Assembly (NCBI GenBank): GCA_025055435.1
Contig: JANWWN010000025.1
Coordinates: 1-42,520 of the forward strand
Length of the DNA stretch: 42,520 nucleotides
Origin: Cyclobacteriaceae bacterium
Lineage (GTDB): Bacteria; Bacteroidota; Bacteroidia; Cytophagales; Cyclobacteriaceae
Direction of reading: 5' to 3'
The notes beneath the pieces are model-generated. The model saw only the letters and a list, made by a program, of their open reading frames with translations. It was not told the origin of the DNA and searched no databases. Shown piece by piece: positions 7,699-16,409 of this stretch. Position numbers and translations under genes: made by a program. Position 1 is the first letter of the stretch. The number at the start of each line of letters is the position of its first letter.

Positions 7699-10098
7699 CT
7701 ACCAATGAATAATAATTTCCTGATCCGATTCCGGCAAGGTAAGGGATATTACCTCTTCTTCCATAGCCGGTTCCGGATCGGCAATCGGATCGAATTTTTC
7801 AAGGGGCTCAAACAACCTCAGGACTTCGCGTTGGCTTTTTAGCAGGTTGCCTGAAAGTTTAAAATCAGGGTTACCGGAGAAGCCATGAAAAATAATTTTC
7901 CAGGTGGTAAAGCCCGGTTTGAAAATTCCCGATGGTTTTTCCAAAATCAACCGCCTGTCATTTGAGGAAAACCGGATGCTGCGCCTGTAAAATTCATTGT
8001 CGCGGTAGCGAAAAGTTTCTCCGTCATCCTGGTAAAAAACAAATGATGAATCAGGCCCTGCGTACAAGTGAAGTTCGATGACAGGTGATTGTTCGCGCGT
8101 ATTTTGCCCGGGCTGGCTCATGGGAATAATGGCGCCCGCTCTGACAAAAACGGGCAACCGGTGAAGCGGACTTTCAATAAGCAGTTCGGTGTTTCCGCTG
8201 TGTAGTGCGCCGTTGTACAAATAATACCATTGGCCTTGCGGCAGGTAGAGTTTGGTTATATCACGGGTGCTTTCCGTTGGCGCAACAAGTAGATTTGGTC
8301 CGAAAAGATATTCGTTCTGATAGCTTGCCTCGTAAATTTTAGGGTCGTGGGTAAAATCAATGGCCAGCGAGCGTTGTACAGGCATTCCTGTCTGCGAGGC
8401 TTCATAAAACACCGAATACAAGTACGGCAACAGCCGATATCGGAACCGGGCATAGTTACGGCAAATTTGTTCGGCTTCTTCGCCATAGGTCCATGGTTCG
8501 GAGTCGCGGGTGTTAATCATGGTGTGTCCGCGGAAGAAAGGAGAGAAGCTTCCGATAGAGAACCAACGTGTAAACAGTTTTGTATCGGCATTGCCCACGA
8601 AGCCCCCAACATCATATCCGGCAAAGGCAACTCCCGAAAGGCCAAGGCTGTTGACCAGCCGCACGCCCAGCAGCATGTGTTCATCATAGGCAACATTATC
8701 GCCTGTCCATACGGCTGCATAGCGTTGTACGCCTGCATATCCGGAACGCGTGAGATTAAAAGGTCGTTTGTTCAAGAGTGCGCTGGCTCCTTCGTACGAA
8801 CTGCGGGCCATTAGTAATCCATACACGTTGCGCCCTTCGCGCATGGTGGTGGGTTGTCCGTCGAAGTTAAACTCAACCAATTCGGGAAGCATATTCCCCC
8901 AGGTAGCAATTTCATTCATGTCGTTCCAGAAACCCTCCACGCCCAGGTTGGTGTAGGCTTTCAGTTTTTCTTTCCACCATGCTCTGGTTTCGGGTTTTGA
9001 GAAATCGGGGAAGTGACACCAGCCCGGCCAAACCTGTCCGGTATAACACGTGCCATCGGGATATTTGAGAAACACATCCTTTGCTATACCGTCTTCATAA
9101 GGCTCGTATCCTTTTTCTGCTTTTATTCCCGGGTCGCACATCAGCACGATTTCAAAGCCCATGGATTTGAGCTGTTCGATCATTTTTTGTGGGTCCGAAA
9201 ACCTTGCCTTGTCCCAGGTAAAGATTTTGTAGTTGTCCATATAGTGAATATCGAGGACCAGGGCATCACAGGGAATTTGCTTTTCGCGGAACGTTCGGGC
9301 TACATTCATTACTTCGGCTTCAGGATAATAACTATAGCGACATTGCTGATACCCTAAACTCCAAACGGGCGGGAGTGGCATTCTGCCGGTAAGCCCGGTG
9401 TACTCCCGCAGAATGTCGGCAACGGTAGGCCCATATATGAAATAGTAATCCATAACGCCGCTGTCGGCCGAAAAGCTGGCAAAACGGTTGTTGGACGCGC
9501 CGAAGTTGAAAAATGTTTTATGTGAGTTGTCGAAAAATATGCCATAGGCAAGCCCGTGGTGAATGCCGATGTAAAAGGGAATCGAGCAGTACAGCGGATC
9601 GGTGCCGCCATGGTAAGCAAACGCATCGGTGTTCCAGTTGGTATAGCCTTGTCCTTTGCGGTTAAGCGGACCCGTTTTCTCGCCCAGGCCTATAAAAATC
9701 TCATTATCCTGAAGTTTCTTATACGTGGTAACCTGCTCACCAATCCAACCCGTACCGAACGATTCATCGTCCTGATTAATTATACGGCCATCTGTTGTAC
9801 TAACAGACACACGCAGCGGATATTTCTGTAAGGTGATTTTCAGGTGCTTTCCGGTAAGCGTGATTGCTAAATCGTGATTTTCAAGATAAAATTCGGCAGC
9901 CTGAGGATGACGGATTACGGCATATGATTTTCTTTCTTTCCTTTGGGTTCCGGACGTGATGCGGAACATCCAGTCGGAATAAAAAGTAATGTCATAAAAC
10001 CCGTTGTCGCTGTTAACGGAAATACCGTGTTGGGTCTGTTTAAAACTCTGAAAGTTACCTGCCGACTGATACAGTGAAGACGGATTTTCTGATTCCAT
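7699..10098 (-). CDS. GH31 family alpha-glucosidase
   Basis: This 799-residue glycoside hydrolase of family 31 has an N-terminal beta domain (about 20-240), then a TIM barrel. The catalytic nucleophile Asp393 sits in GFWNDMNEIATW. The acid/base Asp467 sits in AAVWTGDNVAYDEHM. The substrate-binding LVLDIHYMDNYK segment is at about 281-291. The C-terminus holds the beta-sandwich domains usual for the family. No signal peptide is visible, so it should act in the cytoplasm, releasing glucose from non-reducing ends of maltose and maltodextrins imported by the adjacent SLC45-like carrier. It is first in a leftward operon and divergent from susC; the 201-bp gap holds LacI-like operators. GH31 also includes alpha-xylosidases, but the alpha-glucan context favours alpha-glucosidase. 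Confidence 0.93.
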   Translation of the reverse strand: MESENPSSLYQSAGNFQSFKQTQHGISVNSDNGFYDITFYSDWMFRITSGTQRKERKSYAVIRHPQAAEFYLENHDLAITLTGKHLKITLQKYPLRVSVSTTDGRIINQDDESFGTGWIGEQVTTYKKLQDNEIFIGLGEKTGPLNRKGQGYTNWNTDAFAYHGGTDPLYCSIPFYIGIHHGLAYGIFFDNSHKTFFNFGASNNRFASFSADSGVMDYYFIYGPTVADILREYTGLTGRMPLPPVWSLGYQQCRYSYYPEAEVMNVARTFREKQIPCDALVLDIHYMDNYKIFTWDKARFSDPQKMIEQLKSMGFEIVLMCDPGIKAEKGYEPYEDGIAKDVFLKYPDGTCYTGQVWPGWCHFPDFSKPETRAWWKEKLKAYTNLGVEGFWNDMNEIATWGNMLPELVEFNFDGQPTTMREGRNVYGLLMARSSYEGASALLNKRPFNLTRSGYAGVQRYAAVWTGDNVAYDEHMLLGVRLVNSLGLSGVAFAGYDVGGFVGNADTKLFTRWFSIGSFSPFFRGHTMINTRDSEPWTYGEEAEQICRNYARFRYRLLPYLYSVFYEASQTGMPVQRSLAIDFTHDPKIYEASYQNEYLFGPNLLVAPTESTRDITKLYLPQGQWYYLYNGALHSGNTELLIESPLHRLPVFVRAGAIIPMSQPGQNTREQSPVIELHLYAGPDSSFVFYQDDGETFRYRDNEFYRRSIRFSSNDRRLILEKPSGIFKPGFTTWKIIFHGFSGNPDFKLSGNLLKSQREVLRLFEPLEKFDPIADPEPAMEEEVISLTLPESDQEIIIHW

Positions 10099-10181
10099 AT
10101 CAAATGCGATTAAAGGCGTTCGGGCAAATATCCGAATCTTGAAGTATTTCTCAGGAGGCGGTTTCTAAATTGATTGTTTAA

Positions 10182-10210
10182 TGCAAACGATTTCGCAAAC
10201 GATCGCGTGC
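10182..10210. promoter_or_regulatory. Candidate LacI-family operator(s) in the GH31/SusC divergent region
   Basis: Two copies of GCAAACGAT start at 10183 and 10195, 12 bp apart. The second copy forms an imperfect palindrome GCAAACGATCGCGTGC (10195-10210) centred on CGATCG. The GCAAACG half-site matches those at 28281-28316 and 32682-32692. It lies 20 bp upstream of the susC -33 box and next to a possible GH31 -7 box, so one regulator could control both operons. Binding is inferred. Confidence 0.55.
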
Positions 10211-10217
10211 AAAATTA
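10210..10217 (-). promoter_or_regulatory. Possible -7 box of the GH31/transporter operon
   Basis: On the minus strand this reads TAATTTTG, an exact TAnnTTTG. No good -33 box is found upstream, and the leader would be about 105 nt. Transcription would start inside the operator-like repeats, which suits repression by a LacI-type protein. Weak evidence. Confidence 0.3.
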
Positions 10218-10229
10218 TCTTAACAGTTG

Positions 10230-10259
10230 TTTGGAAATACTTGCCCTTCTGTAAATTTC
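10230..10259 (+). promoter_or_regulatory. Candidate promoter of the susC operon
   Basis: TTTG at 10230-10233 and TAAATTTC at 10252-10259 (one mismatch to TAnnTTTG) are separated by 18 bp, the expected Bacteroidota spacing. The susC ATG lies 40 bp downstream. Confidence 0.5.
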
Positions 10260-10299
10260 CGACTCGACAAGATTTTATTCTGTAAACAAAATTTAAACT

Positions 10300-13200
10300 A
10301 TGCGGATTTTTTACAAAAAGGTTCATTTAGCAACGCTGGTGCTGCTTGTCAGCTTAAGCACCGGCTTATTGGCGCAAAGCCGAACGGTGAGCGGCAGGGT
10401 GCTGTCCAGTGATGATGGCGCTCCTGTACCTGGTGTTAACGTACTGGAAAAAGGTACAAACAACGGTGTGGTTACCGATTCAGACGGCCGATTTTCTATT
10501 CGGGTAGGCGGTCCGAACTCGGTGCTGGTGTTTTCTTTCGTTGGATATGCTACTCAGGAAGTTGCCGTGGGAAACCAAACAACTATCGACGTTACACTTC
10601 AGGTGCAGGTTTCCTCGCTTGAAGAAGTTGTGGTAATCGGTTACGGACAGGTAGAAAAGAAAGACCTAACCGGTTCAATCGTTTCTGTAAACCAGGCTTC
10701 CTTTAATAAAGGCGTTATGGCTTCGCCACAAGATTTGTTGGTTGGAAAAGTGGCGGGTGTAGTGGTAACCCAGGGAAGCGGTGCACCCGGAAGTGGCGCC
10801 CAGATCCGCATACGTGGCGGCTCTTCGGTTAATGCAAGTAATGATCCGCTAATCGTAGTGGATGGTTTTCCGCTGGACAACAGCGGTGTTGCGGGTATGT
10901 CGAACTCACTTAGCACCATCAATCCCAACGATATTGAAACCATTACCGTGCTAAAAGATGCATCGGCTACAGCCATCTATGGTGCCCGTGCATCCAACGG
11001 CGTCATTATTATAACCACTAAAAAAGGAGCGGTAGGAAAACCCACGTTGAACTACAATGCCCAGGTATCGCTCAGTACGCTGGCAAGAAAAGCCGAGGTT
11101 CTTACCGGGGATGAATATCGGGATTTAATTCAAGGACTTGTGGGTAATTACGGCATAGATGCTGCGGCTGCATCCAAACTTGGCAACGAGAATACCGATT
11201 GGCAGGATGAGGTGTTCCGCAACGCAGTTTCAACCGACCACCTTTTAAGCCTGTCGGGAAGTACAAAAAATATTCCTTACCGGGTTTCCTACGGTTTTAC
11301 CGATCAGCAGGGAATTCTTAAAACCACTTCCATGCAGCGGCATTCTTTTAACATTAATGTTTCACCAACCCTCCTTAATGATAACCTCCGAATCAATGCC
11401 GGTATCAAGGGAATGCACACGCGCCACAACTTTGGCGATGAAGGAGCTATCGGGTCGGCTGTTTCGTTCGATCCTACGCAACCGGTTCGCAATGGTAACA
11501 CCCGCTGGGGTGGTTATTTCACGTGGACCATCGATCCGAATGATCCCAATTCCGATGCCAGTGCCATTGCGCCTCGAAATCCGGTGGCCCGACTTGAGCT
11601 TACGGATAACCGTTCGAAAGTATTTCGATACATAGCCAACCTTGAAGCCGACTACCGCTTCAGCTTCTTGCCCGAACTGCGCGCCCACTTAAACATGGGT
11701 ATTGATCATTCCAAAAGCGAAGGTTTCAATAACGTTTCGCCCCTTGCACCATGGACCAGCGAGTTGGGCAGCCGGACGGATTACACAGGAGAAAACCAAT
11801 CCAGACTTCTGGATTTGTACCTGAATTACTCTAAAATTCTTAACGACCATAAAATTGATTTCACCGCAGGGTACTCATATCAGAGTTTTCAGCGGGATGG
11901 TTCAAATTTCAGCCGCAGTTTTGATGGCTCTGTTTATTATGATTATGAGGTTACGCAGGATGGCGACACAGTTGCCCGTAAGTTTATCCCTAATCCCAAT
12001 TACCTCATTTCGTTTTTCGGAAGAGCTAATTACAATTACAAAGGAAAGTACCTGGTTACCGCCACGCTGCGTACCGATGGTTCATCCCGTTTCTCGGAAG
12101 ACAACCGTTGGGGACTTTTCCCGGCTGTAGCCGTAGCCTGGCGTTTGAAATCTGAAAATTTTCTGGCCGATGCAAGAAGCCTGTCTGACCTGAAGTTGCG
12201 ACTGGGTTATGGCGTTACCGGCCAGCAGGATGTGGGTGGAGCGTATCCGTACCTGCCCGTTTACGTATTGAGCACGCCTACTGCCCAGTATCAGTTTGGA
12301 AATACATTCTATCAGACTTTCCGGCCTTCGGCATATGACGCTTCATTTAAGTGGGAAGAAACCATTACCTATAACGCAGGAGTAGATTTTGGTTTGTTTT
12401 CCGACCGGATCACCGCATCGGTTGACTACTATTTCCGTGAGTCGCGCGACCTGATTAACACTATTCCCATTCCGGCCGGCAGCAACTTTAACAACTTCCT
12501 AACCACCAACATCGGAAATCTGGAAAACCGTGGGGTTGAAGTCACCCTCAACGCCAAAGCGGTTAAAACCAACACCCTGACCTGGGATATCGGCTTTAAC
12601 CTTTCGCACAATAAAAACAAGATAACTAAACTTACTGCCACGGACGATCCGAATTACCAGGGTATTAACATTGGAGGCATCTCCGGAGGCGTGGGCAACA
12701 CCATTCAGAACAACAATGTCGGATTTCCGCAAAATTCATTTTTTGTATTCCAACAGATTTATGACGCCAATGGCCGTCCGATTGAAGGCCTATATGTTGA
12801 CCGTACCGGCAATGGCGGCAACGTGGTAAGTAACCAGCTGAACAAGTACCACTACAAGCAACCGGCTCCAATTGTTTTAATGGGCTTTACTTCCATGCTT
12901 ACCTATAAGAATTTTGACTTCTTCATGGCCGGACGTGTAAGCCTGGGCAATTACGTTTACAATAACGGTGCATCCAACACTTTCTACCAGGCGGCATTCA
13001 ACAACAACACGGTAACCTTTAACAATCTGAGGAGATTTATCTACGACTCCGGTTTTGCCTCAGCCCAGTACTGGTCAGACTTTTATGTGGAGAACGGCTC
13101 GTTTTTCAAAATGGATAATATGAGCCTGGGTTATACTACTTCTCAGTTGTTTACCCAGAAGCTGAAGGCGCGTTTCAGCTTTACAGTGCAGAATGCATTT

Positions 13201-13308
13201 ATGATTACCAAGTACTCAGGTATCGATCCGGAAATTGCAAACGGCATCGATAACAATCTGTATCCGCGTCCGCGCGTGTTTCTGTTTGGTGTCAACTTAA
13301 CTTATTAA
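10300..13308 (+). CDS. SusC-family TonB-dependent outer-membrane transporter
   Basis: This 1002-residue outer-membrane transporter has a signal peptide (residues 1-26, ending LSTGLLAQ) and an N-terminal carboxypeptidase-regulatory-like domain (about 28-105). A TonB-box region follows (SLEEVVVIGYGQVEKKDL). The plug domain includes the SusC signatures IRIRGGSSVNASNDPLIVVD and LKDASATAIYGARASNGVII, and a long beta barrel ends in an aromatic-terminated strand (GVNLTY). It imports oligosaccharides captured by the SusD lipoprotein, driven by TonB. The neighbours (SusD, SusE/F-like binder, GH13 amylase, divergent GH31) indicate maltodextrin as substrate. SusD follows within about 30 bp. The ATG at 10300 gives an ideal signal peptide. 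Orthology to Bacteroides thetaiotaomicron susC itself is not claimed. Confidence 0.95.
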   Translation: MRIFYKKVHLATLVLLVSLSTGLLAQSRTVSGRVLSSDDGAPVPGVNVLEKGTNNGVVTDSDGRFSIRVGGPNSVLVFSFVGYATQEVAVGNQTTIDVTLQVQVSSLEEVVVIGYGQVEKKDLTGSIVSVNQASFNKGVMASPQDLLVGKVAGVVVTQGSGAPGSGAQIRIRGGSSVNASNDPLIVVDGFPLDNSGVAGMSNSLSTINPNDIETITVLKDASATAIYGARASNGVIIITTKKGAVGKPTLNYNAQVSLSTLARKAEVLTGDEYRDLIQGLVGNYGIDAAAASKLGNENTDWQDEVFRNAVSTDHLLSLSGSTKNIPYRVSYGFTDQQGILKTTSMQRHSFNINVSPTLLNDNLRINAGIKGMHTRHNFGDEGAIGSAVSFDPTQPVRNGNTRWGGYFTWTIDPNDPNSDASAIAPRNPVARLELTDNRSKVFRYIANLEADYRFSFLPELRAHLNMGIDHSKSEGFNNVSPLAPWTSELGSRTDYTGENQSRLLDLYLNYSKILNDHKIDFTAGYSYQSFQRDGSNFSRSFDGSVYYDYEVTQDGDTVARKFIPNPNYLISFFGRANYNYKGKYLVTATLRTDGSSRFSEDNRWGLFPAVAVAWRLKSENFLADARSLSDLKLRLGYGVTGQQDVGGAYPYLPVYVLSTPTAQYQFGNTFYQTFRPSAYDASFKWEETITYNAGVDFGLFSDRITASVDYYFRESRDLINTIPIPAGSNFNNFLTTNIGNLENRGVEVTLNAKAVKTNTLTWDIGFNLSHNKNKITKLTATDDPNYQGINIGGISGGVGNTIQNNNVGFPQNSFFVFQQIYDANGRPIEGLYVDRTGNGGNVVSNQLNKYHYKQPAPIVLMGFTSMLTYKNFDFFMAGRVSLGNYVYNNGASNTFYQAAFNNNTVTFNNLRRFIYDSGFASAQYWSDFYVENGSFFKMDNMSLGYTTSQLFTQKLKARFSFTVQNAFMITKYSGIDPEIANGIDNNLYPRPRVFLFGVNLTY

Positions 13309-13336
13309 TGATTGTTTCATGAACAAAGGAATTTCT

Positions 13337-14902
13337 ATGATACGCCTTATCTGTAAAACGGGATTTTTTACCCTGGCGCTGTTGATGACAGCCTGCCTGG
13401 GCGACCTCGATCCAAAGGATCTCGGTCCGAATGTGCTAAACGCATCCAACGTTTACCGCACGAAAGAAGATTTTAAACGCGGTTTGGCTAAACTCTATGC
13501 ATCGTTTGTGCTAAGCGGTCAGCAGGGCCCGGTTGGACAAAATGATATTGCAGGGATTGATGAAGGCTTTGGTGTGTACCTGCGGGCTTACTGGTATTGC
13601 CAGGAACTAACGACCGATGAAGCCGTGATTTCCTGGAATGACCAGACCATAAAAGATTTTCATTGGCACACCTGGACACCCAGCGATGTGTTCATATCAG
13701 CCATGTACGCCCGTATTATGTACACGGTTGCCATTGCCAATGAATTTATCCGCGCATCGGCAAATAACACTGATCCGGATATTCAGAAGTTTCACGCCGA
13801 AGCCCGCTTTATCCGTGCGCTTGCTTACTATCATGCCATTGACCTGTTTGGCAATCCGCCTTTTGTCACCGAAGCCGACAGGCCCGGTTCATACTTTCCC
13901 CGGCAGATTTCCAGAAGTGATTTATTCGATTACATTGAGTCGGAATTGATTGACATTGAAGATGATTTGGGTAATCCGAAGTTTGAATACGGCCGGGCAG
14001 ATAAAGCCGCAGCTTGGATGTTACAGGCCAAGTTATATCTGAATGCGGAAGTGTATAAGGGCACGCCCAAATACACCGAATGCATTACTGCACTAAACAA
14101 GATTTTCACTTCCGGCGCGTACACCCTGGCCTCCAACTACCGCCATAATTTCGTGGCCGACAATCACAACAGTCCGGAAATTATACTCGCCTTTAATCAC
14201 GATGGCCAGCGTACCCAAACCTATGGCGGCATGGTCTTTATTATTCATGCATCAATAGGAGGCAGCATGAACTCAATGGCAACATTTGGCGTGCAAAACC
14301 CGTGGGCCGGAATTCGCACCACGAAACAGTTTGTTAACAAGTTCAGTGACATTAGTGGCAGCACCGACACCCGGGCATTGTTCCATACCGATGGACAGTC
14401 GCTGGAAATCAATGATATTGGTGTATTTACCGATGGTTATGCCATTACCAAATTCAGAAACCGTACGTTGGCCGATAATCTGCCGCCCAATCCACATCCT
14501 GATTTTGTGGATACCGATTATCCGATGTTCCGCCTGGCCGATGCTTACCTGATGTACGCTGAAGCCGTGTTACGCGGAGGTACCGGTGGTTCATTGTCTC
14601 AGGCACTGACCTATGTTAATCAGATCCGTCAGCGTGCTTATGGCGACACTTCGGGTAACATCACGCCGGCCATGTTAAACCTGGATTTTATTCTGGATGA
14701 ACGTGCGCGCGAGTTGTATTGGGAAGGACACCGCAGAACCGACCTGATTCGCTTCGGCAAATTTACCGGTGGGTCATACCTGTGGGCATGGAAAGGTAAT
14801 GTTAAGGAAGGTACATCCACACCGGCTTTCCGTGATTTGTTTCCTATTCCTGCCGCTGATATGGCTGCTAATCCTACTTTGACGCAAAACCCGGGTTATT
14901 GA
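13337..14902 (+). CDS. SusD/RagB-family glycan-binding lipoprotein
   Basis: This 521-residue outer-membrane lipoprotein pairs with SusC as the lid of the transporter. The signal peptide ends at LLMTAC (Cys20). SusD hallmarks are the early segment AKLYASFVLSGQQG, the TPR-helix stretch HAEARFIRALAYYHAIDLFG with nearby NPPFVTE, a YMMYAEAVLRGG-like helix (YLMYAEAVLRGG), the DERARELYWEGHRRTDLIRF motif and the C-terminal LFPIPAADMAANPTLTQNPG. The last is an almost universal SusD ending. The open frame begins at an ATG at 13319. The ATG at 13337 is preferred because AAAGGA lies 6 bp ahead and it gives a standard-length lipoprotein signal; either is possible. It is part of the susC operon, with the SusE-like gene 14 bp downstream. 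Confidence 0.95.
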   Translation: MIRLICKTGFFTLALLMTACLGDLDPKDLGPNVLNASNVYRTKEDFKRGLAKLYASFVLSGQQGPVGQNDIAGIDEGFGVYLRAYWYCQELTTDEAVISWNDQTIKDFHWHTWTPSDVFISAMYARIMYTVAIANEFIRASANNTDPDIQKFHAEARFIRALAYYHAIDLFGNPPFVTEADRPGSYFPRQISRSDLFDYIESELIDIEDDLGNPKFEYGRADKAAAWMLQAKLYLNAEVYKGTPKYTECITALNKIFTSGAYTLASNYRHNFVADNHNSPEIILAFNHDGQRTQTYGGMVFIIHASIGGSMNSMATFGVQNPWAGIRTTKQFVNKFSDISGSTDTRALFHTDGQSLEINDIGVFTDGYAITKFRNRTLADNLPPNPHPDFVDTDYPMFRLADAYLMYAEAVLRGGTGGSLSQALTYVNQIRQRAYGDTSGNITPAMLNLDFILDERARELYWEGHRRTDLIRFGKFTGGSYLWAWKGNVKEGTSTPAFRDLFPIPAADMAANPTLTQNPGY

Positions 14903-14916
14903 TACTTTTAATTTGA

Positions 14917-16344
14917 ATGGATATGCTAACAAATAAATCTCTGATTAAAATATTTTCGACTGCGCTCCTGGCACTATTGATTCTTTCGGTAGTGTCGTGC
15001 GAAGAAGATGGCGAGAAAGTTACGCTGCCTGATGCCGAAACATTTGCTGCTCCTGAACTTTTGTTTGAACCCGGAGCGCCTAAGGTTCTTCTTCCTGAGG
15101 ATGATGCGGATTTGTTGTACGAAATTCCTTGGAAGAATGCGAACTACGGTATTAATGTTTCCATTCGATATGAAGTGGAAATTTCGGATAGCGAAGATTT
15201 TGACGGTGCCGTTCGAACAATTGCGGCCATCGAAGGTCGGGGGCCTGGAGAAACGCGAACGGCACGCGTCACCGTAAAGCAAATGAACGATGCTATGCTG
15301 GCCCTGGGATTACCAGCTTTTACGCAGCATGAAATTTATTTCAGGGTAAAATCAACGGTCAATGGAACTACACTCGAACCGCTATATTCTAACGTTGTAA
15401 GTGCCCTCATCACCGGATACAGAATCAGTGAATGTGGTAATTTCTGCTCGGTAGGGATTATAGGAAGTGCCACTCCAGGCGGATGGTCTACGGATACCGA
15501 TATGCGTCTTCTCGACCCTTCGGGAACAGATCGCTCAACCTGGACCGTTACCATCTACCTTACGGGCGGGCAGCACGTAAAGTTCAGGGCAATGGATTCC
15601 TGGGACACGAACTGGGGGAGCACGGCCTTTCCTACAGGCACCGGTACCCAAAACGGCCCGGATATTCCGATACCCACATCAGGATACTATAATGTAACTT
15701 TTAATGATGAAACGGGAGCTTACAGGTTTGTTCTTATTACAAGCTCGTATTCTCAAATTGGAATCATAGGAACGGGTGTAGGGGGCTGGTCGGACAGCAA
15801 CGAAAAATTTCTTACCCGTAGCGGTCCGACTGGTGCTGCTGCGCATATTTGGACCGGTACCATCAACTTTGTTGCGGGTGAGGTGAAATTCCGGGCCAAT
15901 GCCTCCTGGAGTACCAATTGGGGTGGTACCCGCTATCCTAGCGGATATGGTATTAATGATGGTCCTAACATCACTATTCCAACCGGCGGAACATACTTTG
16001 TTTACTTTAATTCAGCTTCCGGCGAGTACCTAATCGGCTCTGTTGCCAACAGCGCGCCTTATGGCACGGTAGGTATGATCGGGCCAGCAACACCCAATGG
16101 GTGGGGAGGACCTGATACTGACCTGATTAAAAACCCGGCTAATCCGTACCGGTACTCCAGGGTGTTTACTTTAGTTGCGGGTGACCTGAAATTCAGAGCT
16201 GATGACAGCTGGACGGTTAACTGGGGTGCCTCCTCATTCCCCGGAGGTATAGGAGTACAGGATGGCGCCAACATCCCGGCTCAGGCCGGAACCTATTTTA
16301 TAACCTTCAATTCGCTGACAGGCGAGTATTATTTCCTTAAGTAA
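14917..16344 (+). CDS. SusE/SusF-like outer-membrane glycan-binding lipoprotein with three tandem binding modules
   Basis: This 475-residue lipoprotein (ILSVVSC, Cys28) begins with an N-terminal Ig/FN3-like SusE domain (about 38-165). Three homologous repeats follow at about 178-272, 280-374 and 383-475. Each repeat starts with a G(I/M)IG strand and a GW motif. Each then carries KFRA..SW..NWG (for example KFRAMDSWDTNWGS), a (F/Y)P.G.G segment and a closing FN..(S/T)GEY-like strand. The conserved Trp and Lys/Arg in the repeats are typical starch-binding residues of SusE/SusF modules. The protein should sit on the cell surface and retain alpha-glucan near SusC/SusD. B. theta SusE has two such modules and SusF three, so this combines a SusE-like place in the operon with SusF-like module number. 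A strong terminator follows. Confidence 0.9.
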   Translation: MDMLTNKSLIKIFSTALLALLILSVVSCEEDGEKVTLPDAETFAAPELLFEPGAPKVLLPEDDADLLYEIPWKNANYGINVSIRYEVEISDSEDFDGAVRTIAAIEGRGPGETRTARVTVKQMNDAMLALGLPAFTQHEIYFRVKSTVNGTTLEPLYSNVVSALITGYRISECGNFCSVGIIGSATPGGWSTDTDMRLLDPSGTDRSTWTVTIYLTGGQHVKFRAMDSWDTNWGSTAFPTGTGTQNGPDIPIPTSGYYNVTFNDETGAYRFVLITSSYSQIGIIGTGVGGWSDSNEKFLTRSGPTGAAAHIWTGTINFVAGEVKFRANASWSTNWGGTRYPSGYGINDGPNITIPTGGTYFVYFNSASGEYLIGSVANSAPYGTVGMIGPATPNGWGGPDTDLIKNPANPYRYSRVFTLVAGDLKFRADDSWTVNWGASSFPGGIGVQDGANIPAQAGTYFITFNSLTGEYYFLK

Positions 16345-16359
16345 TAGCTTGAATGAATT

Positions 16360-16398
16360 AAAGCCGGCATTGGTTTTTCTTATGCCGGCTTTGTTTTT
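16360..16398 (+). terminator. Rho-independent terminator between the SusE-like gene and the GH13 amylase
   Basis: An 11-bp perfect stem (AAAGCCGGCAT at 16360-16370; ATGCCGGCTTT at 16382-16392), an 11-nt loop and a GTTTTT tail lie 15 bp after the SusE-like stop. Because the same-strand amylase starts 11 bp beyond the tail with no recognisable promoter between, this probably attenuates rather than ends the transcript. Confidence 0.88.
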
Positions 16399-16409
16399 AA
16401 ATTGAGAAT

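Noticed and set aside
15450-16344. Tandem DNA repeat in the SusE-like gene
   Set aside because: The repetition is at protein-domain level; the DNA copies have diverged, so it is not a simple repeat array.
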